Source of the DNA: Rugamonas apoptosis
GTDB taxonomy: Bacteria > Pseudomonadota > Gammaproteobacteria > Burkholderiales > Burkholderiaceae_D
Assembly: GCF_014042355.1 (NCBI RefSeq)
Contig: NZ_JACEZU010000005.1
Location: 248,001 to 312,000 of the forward strand
Length of the DNA stretch: 64,000 nt
Reading direction: 5' to 3'
The notes beneath the pieces were generated by a model that ran no database searches, was not told where the DNA came from, and saw only the letters and a program-made list of their open reading frames with translations. Position 1 is the stretch's first letter. Each line of letters opens with the position of its first letter. Below, one piece after another: positions 44,550-53,018 of the stretch. Made by a program: the position numbers and the translations under genes.

Positions 44550-44578
44550 ATATTGCGCTCGCGTGGATTCATTGTCAA
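44550..44578 (-). promoter_or_regulatory. Candidate promoter of the permease gene
   Basis: On the minus strand TTGACA (44573-44578), a 17-bp spacer, and CAATAT (44550-44555). The -35 is perfect, the -10 weak. The leader would be about 185 bases long. Confidence 0.5.
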
Positions 44579-44584
44579 CAGTTT

Positions 44585-44608
44585 TTGTATACAATTTATG
44601 CGCATAAA
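44585..44608. promoter_or_regulatory. Two adjacent palindromes, candidate GntR operators
   Basis: TTGTATACAA (44585-44594) and TTTATGCGCATAAA (44595-44608) abut, and lie directly upstream of the -35 of the permease promoter. TTGTATACAA fits the T-x-GT-xx-AC-x-A style of FadR/FCD-type GntR operators. Confidence 0.55.
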
Positions 44609-44620
44609 ACAACGCCGCCT

Positions 44621-44730
44621 AACGGTGCGAGACGGCGGCGGAACGGTGGCAACACGGTCGCAATACGGTGGCAAAACGGTTACGAAACCGTTGCAGAACG
44701 GGTGCGAAACAGGTGCGAAACGGGATAACG
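44621..44730. repeat. About ten imperfect tandem copies of an 11-bp unit
   Basis: Units of the form ACGGTGGCAAC run in register from 44632 at 11-bp steps (44643, 44654, 44665, 44676, 44687, 44698, 44709, 44720), with one shifted copy before. They lie between the permease operators and the end of the AraC gene in a 387-bp gap with no gene. Iteron-like in form. Confidence 0.75.
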
Positions 44731-44744
44731 ACTTCGGGACGAGA

Positions 44745-45839
44745 TTATTGCGCGGGCTGGCCGCCCACCTGGAACTGGCGCCGGTATTCGCGCGGCGTCT
44801 GCCCCTGCCAGCGCCCGAACGCGCGGCTGAAATTGGCCTGGTCGCTGAAGCCGGTGCGCTCGGCAATGTCGCTCATCGGCAGGGCCGACTGGCGCAGATA
44901 CCAGCACGCCAGCTCATTGCGCACCTCGTCCAGCAATTGCCCGTAGCTCAGGTCTTCCGACTCCAGCCGCCGCACCAGCGTGCGCGGCGACAGCGCCAGC
45001 CGGTCCGCGATATCGGCCAGCGTGGGCCAGGCCGGCTGCCCCTGGTGCATCAGGTGGCGCACGCGCGCACCGATGCTGCCGGCCAGGCGGATCAACTCCT
45101 CATCGCCGGCCTTGCACATGCGCGCGTGCAGGTCGGCGTCGGCCGTTTGCGACGGTTCGTCCGCGATGGAGATGGGGAAGCGGATGGCCGGTACCTTGCC
45201 GCCGTATTCCACCTGCCACGCGGTGGCGGGCGCCTTGTCCTGGCCGGCGGGTGCTTCCCACGGCAGCACCACGACAGCCTGGCGCAGCGCCGTTTCATCC
45301 GCGATCGCACGGAAAATGTTGAAGGTGGCATGCACCGTCGCCCCCTGCATGAAGCGGGTGTACTGGTGCAGCGGCACACGGGGGTGCAGCTCCAGCGTGG
45401 CGTAACCGCCCGCGCGCTGGCATCGGTATTGGAACAGGTGGTCGCGGATGCGGGCATACCGCACGAAGGTTTCCATCGCCGCCCACAAACTGGGGCTGGA
45501 CATGGCCGCCATCCCCTTCAGGCCGTGCGCGGCGGCCGGAATGGCCATGCCCAGTTCGAGGCCGAAATCGGGCTGCACGGCAGCATGCACCGCGTCCAGC
45601 AGGGGCAACACGTCCAGGAACGGCAGCAGCCTGCTCTGGCTCGGCTGCGGCCACGGCAAGACCAGCCCGCGCGCCTGCAGGAATTTGGCGAGAATCTGCA
45701 CATAGGCCGAATGAATGCACGGCTCGAACCACGCGGACGGCAGCGCGCTGCCGGGCGGCTGCGCGACCGGCGCGGATTGCACGGAATGCGTCGCCTGGGG
45801 CGCTGGCGAAGTGACAGGTGGAGGGGCTGGGCGGCTCAT
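44745..45839 (-). CDS. AraC-family transcriptional regulator
   Basis: 364 residues. The N-terminal 240 residues are the Arabinose_bd-type domain of OruR/ToxR-like regulators; the C-terminal double HTH reads LALSPRTLVRRLESEDLSYGQLLDEVR and MSDIAERTGFSDQANFSRAFGRWQGQTPREYRR. It diverges from an acyl-CoA ligase gene 120 bp away and probably controls it, sensing a fatty acid or related compound. The first 30 residues are Pro/Ala-rich and may be a wrong start. Confidence 0.9.
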   Translation of the reverse strand: MSRPAPPPVTSPAPQATHSVQSAPVAQPPGSALPSAWFEPCIHSAYVQILAKFLQARGLVLPWPQPSQSRLLPFLDVLPLLDAVHAAVQPDFGLELGMAIPAAAHGLKGMAAMSSPSLWAAMETFVRYARIRDHLFQYRCQRAGGYATLELHPRVPLHQYTRFMQGATVHATFNIFRAIADETALRQAVVVLPWEAPAGQDKAPATAWQVEYGGKVPAIRFPISIADEPSQTADADLHARMCKAGDEELIRLAGSIGARVRHLMHQGQPAWPTLADIADRLALSPRTLVRRLESEDLSYGQLLDEVRNELACWYLRQSALPMSDIAERTGFSDQANFSRAFGRWQGQTPREYRRQFQVGGQPAQ

Positions 45840-45959
45840 TGTGGCATTTTAAGACAAATTAATGGCGCGTTCAACACTGGTGTGGCTTGTCCATGTGCCC
45901 CACAATGATTCACTCACGGAGACACGTGCCACACAACCACAACAACTGGATAGCACACC

Positions 45960-47576
45960 ATGCCACATAACACCGCCCTGCCCGACCATATCGATCCCGA
46001 CGCCTACCCATCCGTCACCGCCATGCTGGAGGAAGCGATGGCGCGCTACGCCGGCCAGCCCGCCTTCACCTGCCTGGGCCAGACCCTGAGCTACGCCGAC
46101 ATCGAGCGCCAGTCACGCGATTTCGCCGCCTACCTGCAGCGCACGCTGGGCGTGAAGAAAGGCGACCGTATCGCCGTCATGTCGCCCAACCTGCTGGCCT
46201 TCGCCATCGCCTTCCTGGGCATCGCCCGCGCCGGCGCCGTGCAGGTCAACGTCAACCCCATGTACACGCCGCGCGAACTGGAACACCAGTTGAACGACGC
46301 CGGCGTCGAGATCATCGTCGCCTACAGCGGCATCTCGGCCACGGTGGCCGAGGTGCTGCCGAAGACCCGGCTCAAGACCGTCATCATCGCCACGCCGGGC
46401 GACGGCGCGGCCGTCAACCTGCCCAGCCCACCCGTCGATGCGCGCCTCACGTCCACCGTCATGCTGGCCGACGCGCTGCAAATGGGCGCCAGCCTGCCGT
46501 TCGAACCGGTCGTGCTGACGGGCGCCGACCTGCTGTTCCTGCAATACACGGGCGGCACCACCGGCCTGTCCAAGGGCGCGGCCCTGTCGCACCGCAACGT
46601 GGTCGCCAACATCCAGCAGTTCAAGGCCATTGCGACCGGCTGCGTGGTGCCTGGCGATGAAACCATCGTCACGGCGCTGCCGCTGTACCACATCTTCGCG
46701 CTGACGGTGAACCTCCTCAGCTTCTTCACAGTGGGCGCGCACAACTGGCTGGTGCCCAATCCGCGCGACATGGACGGCTTCATCGACGTGTTGAAAGCGG
46801 CCCGCCCCACTGCCTTCACCGGCGTCAATACCCTGTACGCCGGCATGGTGGCGCACCCGCGCATCGGGGAAGTGGACTTCTCCCGCCTGCGTTTTGCCGC
46901 TGGCGGCGGCGCCGCCGTGATCGAAGCCACCTCCGCGCGCTGGATGGCCCTCACCGGCCATTTCATCCGCGAAGGCTACGGCCTGTCGGAAACCAGCCCC
47001 ATCGTCACCTTCACGCCGGGTGATATCACGTCCTTCACCGGCACCACAGGCCTGCCGTTACCGGACACCCACATCAAGCTGCTGGACGATAACGGCGCTG
47101 AAGTGGCGCCCGGCGCGTCCGGCGAAGTATGCGTCAAGGGTCCGCAAGTGATGCGCGGCTACTGGCGCCAGCCGGAAGCCAACGCCGCCGCCTTCACGGC
47201 CGACGGCTACTTCCGCACCGGCGACGTGGGCCAGTTCGACGAACGCGGTTTCCTGAAGATCGTGGACCGGAAAAAAGACATGATCATCGTGTCGGGCTTT
47301 AATGTGTTCCCCAACGAGATCGAGGCCGTGGCGTCTTCCTGCCCTGGCCTGCAGGAATGCGCGTGCGTGGGCGTGCCGGACGAAAAAACCGGCGAAGCCG
47401 TCAAGCTGTACGTGGTACGCGCACCGCAAGCGCAACTGACCGAAGCCGAGCTGGCCGAGTTCTGCCGCAAGGAACTCACCGCCTACAAGGTGCCCCGCCA
47501 GATCGCCTTCGTCGACGCGCTGCCCAAGTCCGCCGTTGGCAAGATCCTGCGCCGTGAACTGCGCAGCCACGCTTGA
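45960..47576 (+). CDS. Long-chain fatty acid (or aryl) CoA ligase, FadD-like
   Basis: 538 residues. AMP-binding P loop YTGGTTGLSKGA, gate GYGLSETSPIV, YFRTGDVGQFDERGFLKIVDRKKDMI and C-terminal catalytic Lys in PKSAVGKILRRELR. Activates a carboxylic acid to its CoA ester with ATP. Followed by an aldehyde dehydrogenase 38 bases on, so the operon may oxidise an aldehyde and activate the acid, or act on membrane lipid breakdown products. Confidence 0.92.
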   Translation: MPHNTALPDHIDPDAYPSVTAMLEEAMARYAGQPAFTCLGQTLSYADIERQSRDFAAYLQRTLGVKKGDRIAVMSPNLLAFAIAFLGIARAGAVQVNVNPMYTPRELEHQLNDAGVEIIVAYSGISATVAEVLPKTRLKTVIIATPGDGAAVNLPSPPVDARLTSTVMLADALQMGASLPFEPVVLTGADLLFLQYTGGTTGLSKGAALSHRNVVANIQQFKAIATGCVVPGDETIVTALPLYHIFALTVNLLSFFTVGAHNWLVPNPRDMDGFIDVLKAARPTAFTGVNTLYAGMVAHPRIGEVDFSRLRFAAGGGAAVIEATSARWMALTGHFIREGYGLSETSPIVTFTPGDITSFTGTTGLPLPDTHIKLLDDNGAEVAPGASGEVCVKGPQVMRGYWRQPEANAAAFTADGYFRTGDVGQFDERGFLKIVDRKKDMIIVSGFNVFPNEIEAVASSCPGLQECACVGVPDEKTGEAVKLYVVRAPQAQLTEAELAEFCRKELTAYKVPRQIAFVDALPKSAVGKILRRELRSHA

Positions 47577-47614
47577 ATCCGCACTTGAACCCGCCCTCAG
47601 GAAGGATCACACCA

Positions 47615-49063
47615 ATGAACGCACCCACCGCCCACCTGGACCAGCTCCAGATCCCGGCCGACTTCCAGTCCTGCTTCGAGCGTCAGCGCGCGGCCTATCA
47701 CGCCCACCCGGAGCCAACCTATGCTGAACGCAAGCGCGACCTGCAGCAACTGGCGCGCATGCTCAAGGAAAACCGTGAAGACCTGGTCGCCGCCATCAAC
47801 CGCGACTACGGCAACCGCTCCGAATTCGAAACCCTGTTCGCCGAGTTCTTCGTCGTGCTGGAAACGATCAAGGATTCCATCAAGGACCTGAAGGGCTGGA
47901 TGCGCCCCCAGCGCCGCAAGATCGACATGATGGTGCACCCGTTGGCCACCAACCGGGTGATTCCGCAGCCGCTGGGCGTGGTGGGCGTGATCGTGCCATG
48001 GAACTTCCCGCTCAACCTGACCTTCTGCCCGCTGGCCTCCATTTTCGCCGCCGGCAACCGCGCCATGGTCAAGATGTCGGAGAACTCGCAGCACCTGGCC
48101 GAACTGCTGATCCGCATCAGCCCCAACTACTTCCCCGAGGATAAGCTCAAGTTCTTCGAGGACGGCAATGGCCGCGGCCCGGCCTTCTCCTCGATCCCGT
48201 TCGACCACCTGCTGTTCACCGGTTCCGGCGCCACCGGCCGCGCCGTGATGGCCAACGCGGCCCGCAACCTCACGCCCGTCACGCTGGAACTGGGCGGCAA
48301 GTCGCCCGCCATCGTCGGGCCAGACTACTCCGTCAAGACGGCGGCCGAACGTATCCTGTGGGTTAAGCTGTTCAACGCGGGCCAGATCTGCACGACCATC
48401 GACTACGTGTTCATTCCCGAAGCGGCGGTGGAGGAATTCGTCGGCCACTGCAAGCGCCTGTTCGCAGAGCGCTATCCCGACATCAACGGCCCCGACTTCA
48501 CCTCCATCATCGACCAGCGCTCGTATGAACGCCTGACCAACACGCTGGAGGACGCACGTGCCAAGGGCGCGCGCCTGGTCAACCTGGCCGGCGACCAGAA
48601 GCCCGATCCCGCGCTGCGCAAGTTCGCACCGCACATCGTGCTTAACCCAACACCGGACATGCTGCTGTCGCAGCGCGAAATCTTCGGCCCCATCATGCCG
48701 GTGCGTACCTACCGCGACGCGCGTGAAGTGGCCGACTACATCAACCGCCGCGACCGTCCGCTGGCCATCTACCCGTACACCAACGACAAGGCGCTGGCGC
48801 AGTTCTACATCACCCACGTGATGTCGGGTGGCGTGTCGGTCAACGAAGCGCTGCTGCACGTGGCCCAGCACGACCTGCCGTTCGGCGGCGTGGGCCCCAG
48901 CGGCATGGGCCACTACCACTCGCGCGAAGGCTTCAACACCTTCTCCAAGTTGCGGCCCGTGTTCTACCAGGGTCCGGTGTCGGCGATCCAGATGCTGTTC
49001 CAGCCGCCTTACACGGGGCGCGCCATGAAGCTGCTGAACCTGCTGATCAAGCTCAAGACCTGA
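47615..49063 (+). CDS. Aldehyde dehydrogenase, coniferyl aldehyde dehydrogenase type
   Basis: 482 residues from MNAPTAHLDQ with AGGAAGGA upstream. Catalytic Cys in FNAGQICTTIDYV, general base Glu in VTLELGGKSPA, Asn in PWNFPLN. The end GPVSAIQMLFQPPYTGRAMKLLNLLIKL is a hydrophobic tail typical of the membrane-associated ALDH class 3 / CalB group. Oxidises aromatic or fatty aldehydes with NAD(P). Its stop abuts the stop of the convergent TetR gene with no gap. Confidence 0.93.
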   Translation: MNAPTAHLDQLQIPADFQSCFERQRAAYHAHPEPTYAERKRDLQQLARMLKENREDLVAAINRDYGNRSEFETLFAEFFVVLETIKDSIKDLKGWMRPQRRKIDMMVHPLATNRVIPQPLGVVGVIVPWNFPLNLTFCPLASIFAAGNRAMVKMSENSQHLAELLIRISPNYFPEDKLKFFEDGNGRGPAFSSIPFDHLLFTGSGATGRAVMANAARNLTPVTLELGGKSPAIVGPDYSVKTAAERILWVKLFNAGQICTTIDYVFIPEAAVEEFVGHCKRLFAERYPDINGPDFTSIIDQRSYERLTNTLEDARAKGARLVNLAGDQKPDPALRKFAPHIVLNPTPDMLLSQREIFGPIMPVRTYRDAREVADYINRRDRPLAIYPYTNDKALAQFYITHVMSGGVSVNEALLHVAQHDLPFGGVGPSGMGHYHSREGFNTFSKLRPVFYQGPVSAIQMLFQPPYTGRAMKLLNLLIKLKT

Positions 49064-49711
49064 TCATGGCATGGCGCCCGGCTCCCACGCGGGCCGGGCG
49101 ATGGCGCTCCACACCACGTGCGTCAGCAGTTCCGCCAGTTGCTGGCGGCGCTCCGGCGTATCCTCGTCGCGCAGCATCTGGGCGCAGCAGCGCTCCGTGG
49201 CCCAGCTCAGGATGTCGGCCACTTCCGGCCGCACGTCGGGATGGGCGCCGCCGGCCGCCTCCAGCTTGACGATGATGCGGCGGAAGTCATGCACCACCTC
49301 GTCCACGAAGCTGCGGTAAATCTCGGCCACGCCGGGATCGTAGGCCGACAGCTCCACCGTGGCCCGCATGGCGGCCCGGTGGCGGTACTGGATATCGACC
49401 GCATCCTCCATGAACGACAAGAACTCGGCGCGGCCGAACTGGTCCAGGTTGGCCAGCTTGGCCTTGGCCGCATGGCGCACCTCGCGCGCCACCTGGGCCA
49501 TCAGGTGGCGCACGATCTCGCCCTTGTTGCGAAAGTGCAGATAGAACGTGGCGCGCGCGATGCCCGCCTCCTTGGCCAACTGCTCGATCGACAGCGTGGT
49601 GAAGCTCTCGCCCTTGTTCAGCAGGCGCTCGCAGGCGCTGATCACGCTGGCGATGGTGGCGGAAGGCTTGTCGGCGCCATCGTTGCGCGGACGGAGGGTG
49701 ACGGATCGCAT
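49064..49711 (-). CDS. TetR-family transcriptional regulator
   Basis: 215 residues from MRSVTLRPRN; an ATG 14 codons upstream is an alternative. HTH near residues 18-60: SFTTLSIEQLAKEAGIARATFYLHFRNKGE. The ligand domain is not recognised. It diverges from an acyl-CoA dehydrogenase 222 bp away and probably represses it, perhaps with the aldehyde dehydrogenase operon. Confidence 0.92.
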   Translation of the reverse strand: MRSVTLRPRNDGADKPSATIASVISACERLLNKGESFTTLSIEQLAKEAGIARATFYLHFRNKGEIVRHLMAQVAREVRHAAKAKLANLDQFGRAEFLSFMEDAVDIQYRHRAAMRATVELSAYDPGVAEIYRSFVDEVVHDFRRIIVKLEAAGGAHPDVRPEVADILSWATERCCAQMLRDEDTPERRQQLAELLTHVVWSAIARPAWEPGAMP

Positions 49712-49933
49712 CGGGTTGTTCTTTCTCGGATTGCATTGAGGCCGCGGCAGCATGCTTCGTTATGTGCTTCGTTCAGTGGCCAGGACAGGCGCCATTGTAG
49801 CGCCCCGGCCCCGTCCATCGTGGCGGCAGGTGCCCATGCGCCCATTACGCCACAATATTGGACAAGATGTCTAGACCTTATCACCATCTTCGGCTAGCAT
49901 GGTAATTTGTCAACAACAGCACAAGGAAGCACC

Positions 49934-51082
49934 ATGCAAGGCTTTACCCCCGCCGACATCGCCGCGATCGAAGACGCCGCACGCCGCTTCGCCGCCAGCG
50001 AAGTGCGGCCCTACCTGGAGGACTGGGAGGAAGCCGGCGAGTTCCCGCGCGCCCTGTACGGCAAGCTGGCCGACCTGGGCTGGCTGGGCATGGGCTATCC
50101 AGAAGAACTGGGCGGCACGCCCGCGCCATGGGCGCTGCGCATCGCCCTGTCGGTCACACTTTCGCGCCACACGGGCAGCGGCGGCGTGATGGCCGGCGCC
50201 TTCAGCCACACCATCGGCCTGCCGCCCGTCCTCCACCACGGCAGCGCGGAACTGCGCCAGCGCGTGATTCCCGACGTGCTGGCCGGCCGCAAGGTCGCCG
50301 CGCTGGCCATCACGGAACCGGGCGGCGGCTCGGACGTGGCCGCGCTGCGCACCACTGCCCGGCGCGACGGCGACAGCTATGTGATCGACGGCGAAAAAGT
50401 GTTCACCACCTCCGGCATGCGGGCCGACTGGATCACGGTGGCGGTGCGCACGGGCGAGGAGCGCGGCGCCAGCGGCATCTCGCTGCTGGCCGTGCCGGGC
50501 GACGCGCCCGGCCTGTCGCGCGCGCGCCTGAAGAAAATGGGCTGGCTGTGCTCGGACACGGCCCACCTGCGCTTCGACAGCGTGCGGGTGCCGGCCGCCA
50601 ACCTGATCGGGGAAGAAGGCAAAGGACTCAAGATCATCATGTCCAACTTCAACGGCGAGCGGATGGCATTGTCGGCCATGGCGCTGGGCATGGCCGAGTG
50701 CTGCTACGACGAAGCGCTGGCCTGGGCCCGCGAACGCAAGACCTTCGGTACGGCGCTGGTCAACCACCAGGTGGTGCGGCACAAGCTGGTGGACATGAAG
50801 ATGCGCATCGAGTCCACGCGCGCCTGGCTCAACGCCGTGGCCGAGCGGGCCGACCGCCAGCAAACGGGGCCGGACTGGGTGGCCGACGTGTGCATGCTGA
50901 AGAACCACGCCACGCAAACCATGCAGTTCTGCGCCGACCAGGCCGTGCAAACGCTGGGCGGCATGGGCTTCATGCGGGGCATGGCCAGCGAGCGGATTTA
51001 CCGCGAAGTGAAGGTCTGCACGATCGGCGGCGGCGCCGAGGAAATCATGAAGGAACTGGCGGCGCGCCAGCTGGGTATTTGA
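49934..51082 (+). CDS. Acyl-CoA dehydrogenase
   Basis: 382 residues from MQGFTPADIA with AAGGAAG before it. FAD-site blocks ITEPGGGSDVAALRTTA and TTSGMRADWITVAVRTG, then a C-terminal helical domain with QTLGGMGFMRGMASERIYREVK. At the usual position of the catalytic Glu (YEGT in many family members) it has IGGGAEEIMKEL, so the base may come from another site, as in isovaleryl- and some branched-acyl dehydrogenases. Alpha-beta oxidation of an acyl-CoA; substrate unknown. Confidence 0.92.
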   Translation: MQGFTPADIAAIEDAARRFAASEVRPYLEDWEEAGEFPRALYGKLADLGWLGMGYPEELGGTPAPWALRIALSVTLSRHTGSGGVMAGAFSHTIGLPPVLHHGSAELRQRVIPDVLAGRKVAALAITEPGGGSDVAALRTTARRDGDSYVIDGEKVFTTSGMRADWITVAVRTGEERGASGISLLAVPGDAPGLSRARLKKMGWLCSDTAHLRFDSVRVPAANLIGEEGKGLKIIMSNFNGERMALSAMALGMAECCYDEALAWARERKTFGTALVNHQVVRHKLVDMKMRIESTRAWLNAVAERADRQQTGPDWVADVCMLKNHATQTMQFCADQAVQTLGGMGFMRGMASERIYREVKVCTIGGGAEEIMKELAARQLGI

Positions 51083-51126
51083 TGGGGACGGCGCGCAAAA
51101 TCATATCTAACTGTAAATTTAATATC

Positions 51127-51148
51127 ATAAGTCAAGGTATTGACTCAT
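51127..51148. promoter_or_regulatory. Imperfect palindrome upstream of the hemerythrin gene
   Basis: ATAAGTCAA-GGTA-TTGACTCAT has 9-bp arms with one mismatch and a 4-bp spacer, in an AT-rich stretch 50-70 bp before the ATG. Half-sites face opposite to an FNR box, so the regulator is unknown. Confidence 0.45.
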
Positions 51149-51197
51149 AAGAAAGACAGATAATTTTTCCTGTACCGTAGACAGGAGAAACACACCC

Positions 51198-51659
51198 ATG
51201 CACAAGGTCAGCAACTACCTCGCGCACGATCACAGCCGCTGCGACGGGCTGTACGCCGACGCCGTCGCCCACGTGGCGGCCCACGATTGGGACCAGGCGG
51301 CCATATCGTTCCTCGAATTCGCGGAAGCGATGCGGCGCCACGTGGAAATGGAGGAGCGCGTGGTCTACCCCGCGTTCGAGGAACTGCTGGCCAACACGGC
51401 CGCGCCCACCCAGTCGCTGCACGCCGAACACCATCTGCTGTGTGAAATCATGCACCGCATGGGCATGGCCATCCAGCGCCGCGACGTGATCGAATTTTCC
51501 GACCACGCAGACACCTTCCGCCTCATCACCGAACAGCACAACCTGAAAGAGGAAGGCATCCTGTTCCCCATGTTCGACAAGCTGCTACGGCCACGCTACG
51601 ACGAACTGGTACACGCCATGGATGACCTGCGCGACGACCACGCCCGCCCCAACGATTGA
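51198..51659 (+). CDS. Hemerythrin domain protein (HHE)
   Basis: 153 residues, cytosolic. Iron-ligand pattern: H in LAHDHSRCD, H-x3-E in MRRHVEMEERVVYPAFEE, H-x3-H in SLHAEHHLL, and H-x4-E in TEQHNLKEEGILFPMFD. It would bind a di-iron centre and sense or store oxygen, NO or iron, or protect from them. AGGAG precedes the ATG. It is convergent with a Crp/Fnr gene whose control region has a perfect FNR box, suggesting both serve low-oxygen or nitrosative stress. Confidence 0.9.
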   Translation: MHKVSNYLAHDHSRCDGLYADAVAHVAAHDWDQAAISFLEFAEAMRRHVEMEERVVYPAFEELLANTAAPTQSLHAEHHLLCEIMHRMGMAIQRRDVIEFSDHADTFRLITEQHNLKEEGILFPMFDKLLRPRYDELVHAMDDLRDDHARPND

Positions 51660-51671
51660 AGTGAATGACGA

Positions 51672-52352
51672 TCAGGCCAGCATCGCCTCGATGCGGTCCC
51701 AATCGCGCACCGTGATGCGGCGCTTGTTGACTTCGATGATGCCGTCCTGGCTCAAGTCGCGGAACACGCGCGACAGCGTCTCCGGCGTCAGACTCAAACG
51801 CGCCGCGATGGCGCCCTTGTTGGCCACCAGCGCGATCTCCGCGTTGGGCACGCGCTCCTGCACCTGCCGCATCAGATAATCGGCCACGCGCTGGTGGGCG
51901 CTGAGCGCGGTGCTGCCGATGTCGCGCACCAGGCCGCAGAACTGGCGGCCCAGGCAGGTCATCACCTCGCGCGCGAAGGCAGGATTTTCGTCCGCGATTT
52001 CAAAGATCACTTCGCGGTCGGTATGCAGCAGCATGGTGTCGGCCGTGGTCTTGACGCAGGTCTGGTGCGCCTGCCCCATCACCATCTCGCCCAGGCCAAA
52101 GCATTTGTTACCGCCCAGGATAGCCAGATTGCGCACCACGCCGTGCTTGCTGTGGATGCCGATATGGACCTGTCCATACACCACCCAATAGGTGCCCAGC
52201 GCCTGATCGCCCTGCTGGATCACCGCCGTATTGGCATTTGCCCGCACCACATGGGTGTGCAGGGCCACGCGCTCCACTTGCTGCGGCGTCAGCATGCGAT
52301 ACAGCGACGCGTTGGCAATAATACTCTTCACTTTCGCGCCATCGTTACGCAT
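51672..52352 (-). CDS. Crp/Fnr-family transcriptional regulator
   Basis: 226 residues: cyclic-nucleotide-like sensory domain, long dimer helix, and winged HTH with KGAIAARLSLTPETLSRVFRDLSQDGII. The recognition helix E-T-L-S-R matches FNR (E-T-I-S-R), so it should read TTGAT half-sites. It lacks the N-terminal Cys cluster of oxygen-sensing FNR, so it may be a DNR- or NnrR-like sensor of NO or another cue. Confidence 0.92.
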   Translation of the reverse strand: MRNDGAKVKSIIANASLYRMLTPQQVERVALHTHVVRANANTAVIQQGDQALGTYWVVYGQVHIGIHSKHGVVRNLAILGGNKCFGLGEMVMGQAHQTCVKTTADTMLLHTDREVIFEIADENPAFAREVMTCLGRQFCGLVRDIGSTALSAHQRVADYLMRQVQERVPNAEIALVANKGAIAARLSLTPETLSRVFRDLSQDGIIEVNKRRITVRDWDRIEAMLA

Positions 52353-52415
52353 GATGCCCGCCTTCTTTGCCTGAAATCAAAGCGCCCATGGTAACGATGT
52401 GTTAGCAGAAATTTC

Positions 52416-52429
52416 TTGATGTGAATCAA
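52416..52429. promoter_or_regulatory. Perfect FNR-type box
   Basis: TTGATGTGAATCAA fits TTGAT-N4-ATCAA exactly. Its centre is 70 bp upstream of the Crp/Fnr gene start, so with a start site near 52381 it would be at -41.5, an activator position. It could also reach the VOC gene 170 bp away on the other strand. Confidence 0.85.
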
Positions 52430-52595
52430 ACGGATTCAAATTGCCTCACCGGAAGGATACGGATTTGTCGGGCGGCCAATATTGTAAAGTCCTGTGGCGA
52501 CAAATGGAAAATCATGAAACAATTGGCTCCACGATAACTCGACCGCGCAGACGGCATCCCCGGCGGACCGTGTTCCCACTCACACAGAGGCTGGC

Positions 52596-53018
52596 TTGAT
52601 CTCCCATACTTTCATCGGCATCTCGGATTTCCCATGCGCCTTGCGCTTCTATTCCGCAGTCATGGAAGAACTTGGCCTGCAACTAAAATTCAGCGATGCG
52701 GCGCGTCCGTGGGCAGGCTGGATGAAACCAGACCAGGCGCGCCCCCTGTTCCTGATCGGCGCGCCATTCAACGGCGAGCAGGCCACCACCGGCAATGGGA
52801 ATATGGTGGCCCTGCTGGCGCCTTCGCGCGAGGCGGTCCGGCGCGCCCACGCCAGCGCGTTAAGCCATGGCGGCATTTGCGAAGGTCCGCCGGGACTGCG
52901 GCCACACTACCATCCGCATTACTACGGCGCCTATTTCCGCGACCCGGACGGCAACAAGCTTGGCGTCGTCTGCCACGACGCCGTAGCCGGCGAGGATCTC
53001 ACGCCCCCAGCTCCCTGA
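52596..53018 (+). CDS. VOC (glyoxalase/bleomycin-resistance) family protein
   Basis: 140 residues with a TTG start preceded by CAGAGG. Two beta-alpha-beta modules with HTFIGISDF (first metal His), CALRFYSAV, PHYYGAYFRDPDGNKLGVV. Substrate cannot be told. Its last 20 bases overlap the 3' end of the kinase gene on the other strand. Confidence 0.85.
   Translation: MISHTFIGISDFPCALRFYSAVMEELGLQLKFSDAARPWAGWMKPDQARPLFLIGAPFNGEQATTGNGNMVALLAPSREAVRRAHASALSHGGICEGPPGLRPHYHPHYYGAYFRDPDGNKLGVVCHDAVAGEDLTPPAP

Noticed and set aside
44397..44612. A 71-residue open frame next to the permease promoter
   Set aside because: No ribosome binding site, no recognisable feature, and it overlaps the likely leader of the permease gene.
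44621..44730. CRISPR array
   Set aside because: Repeats are 11 bp without spacers and imperfect; no cas genes are present.
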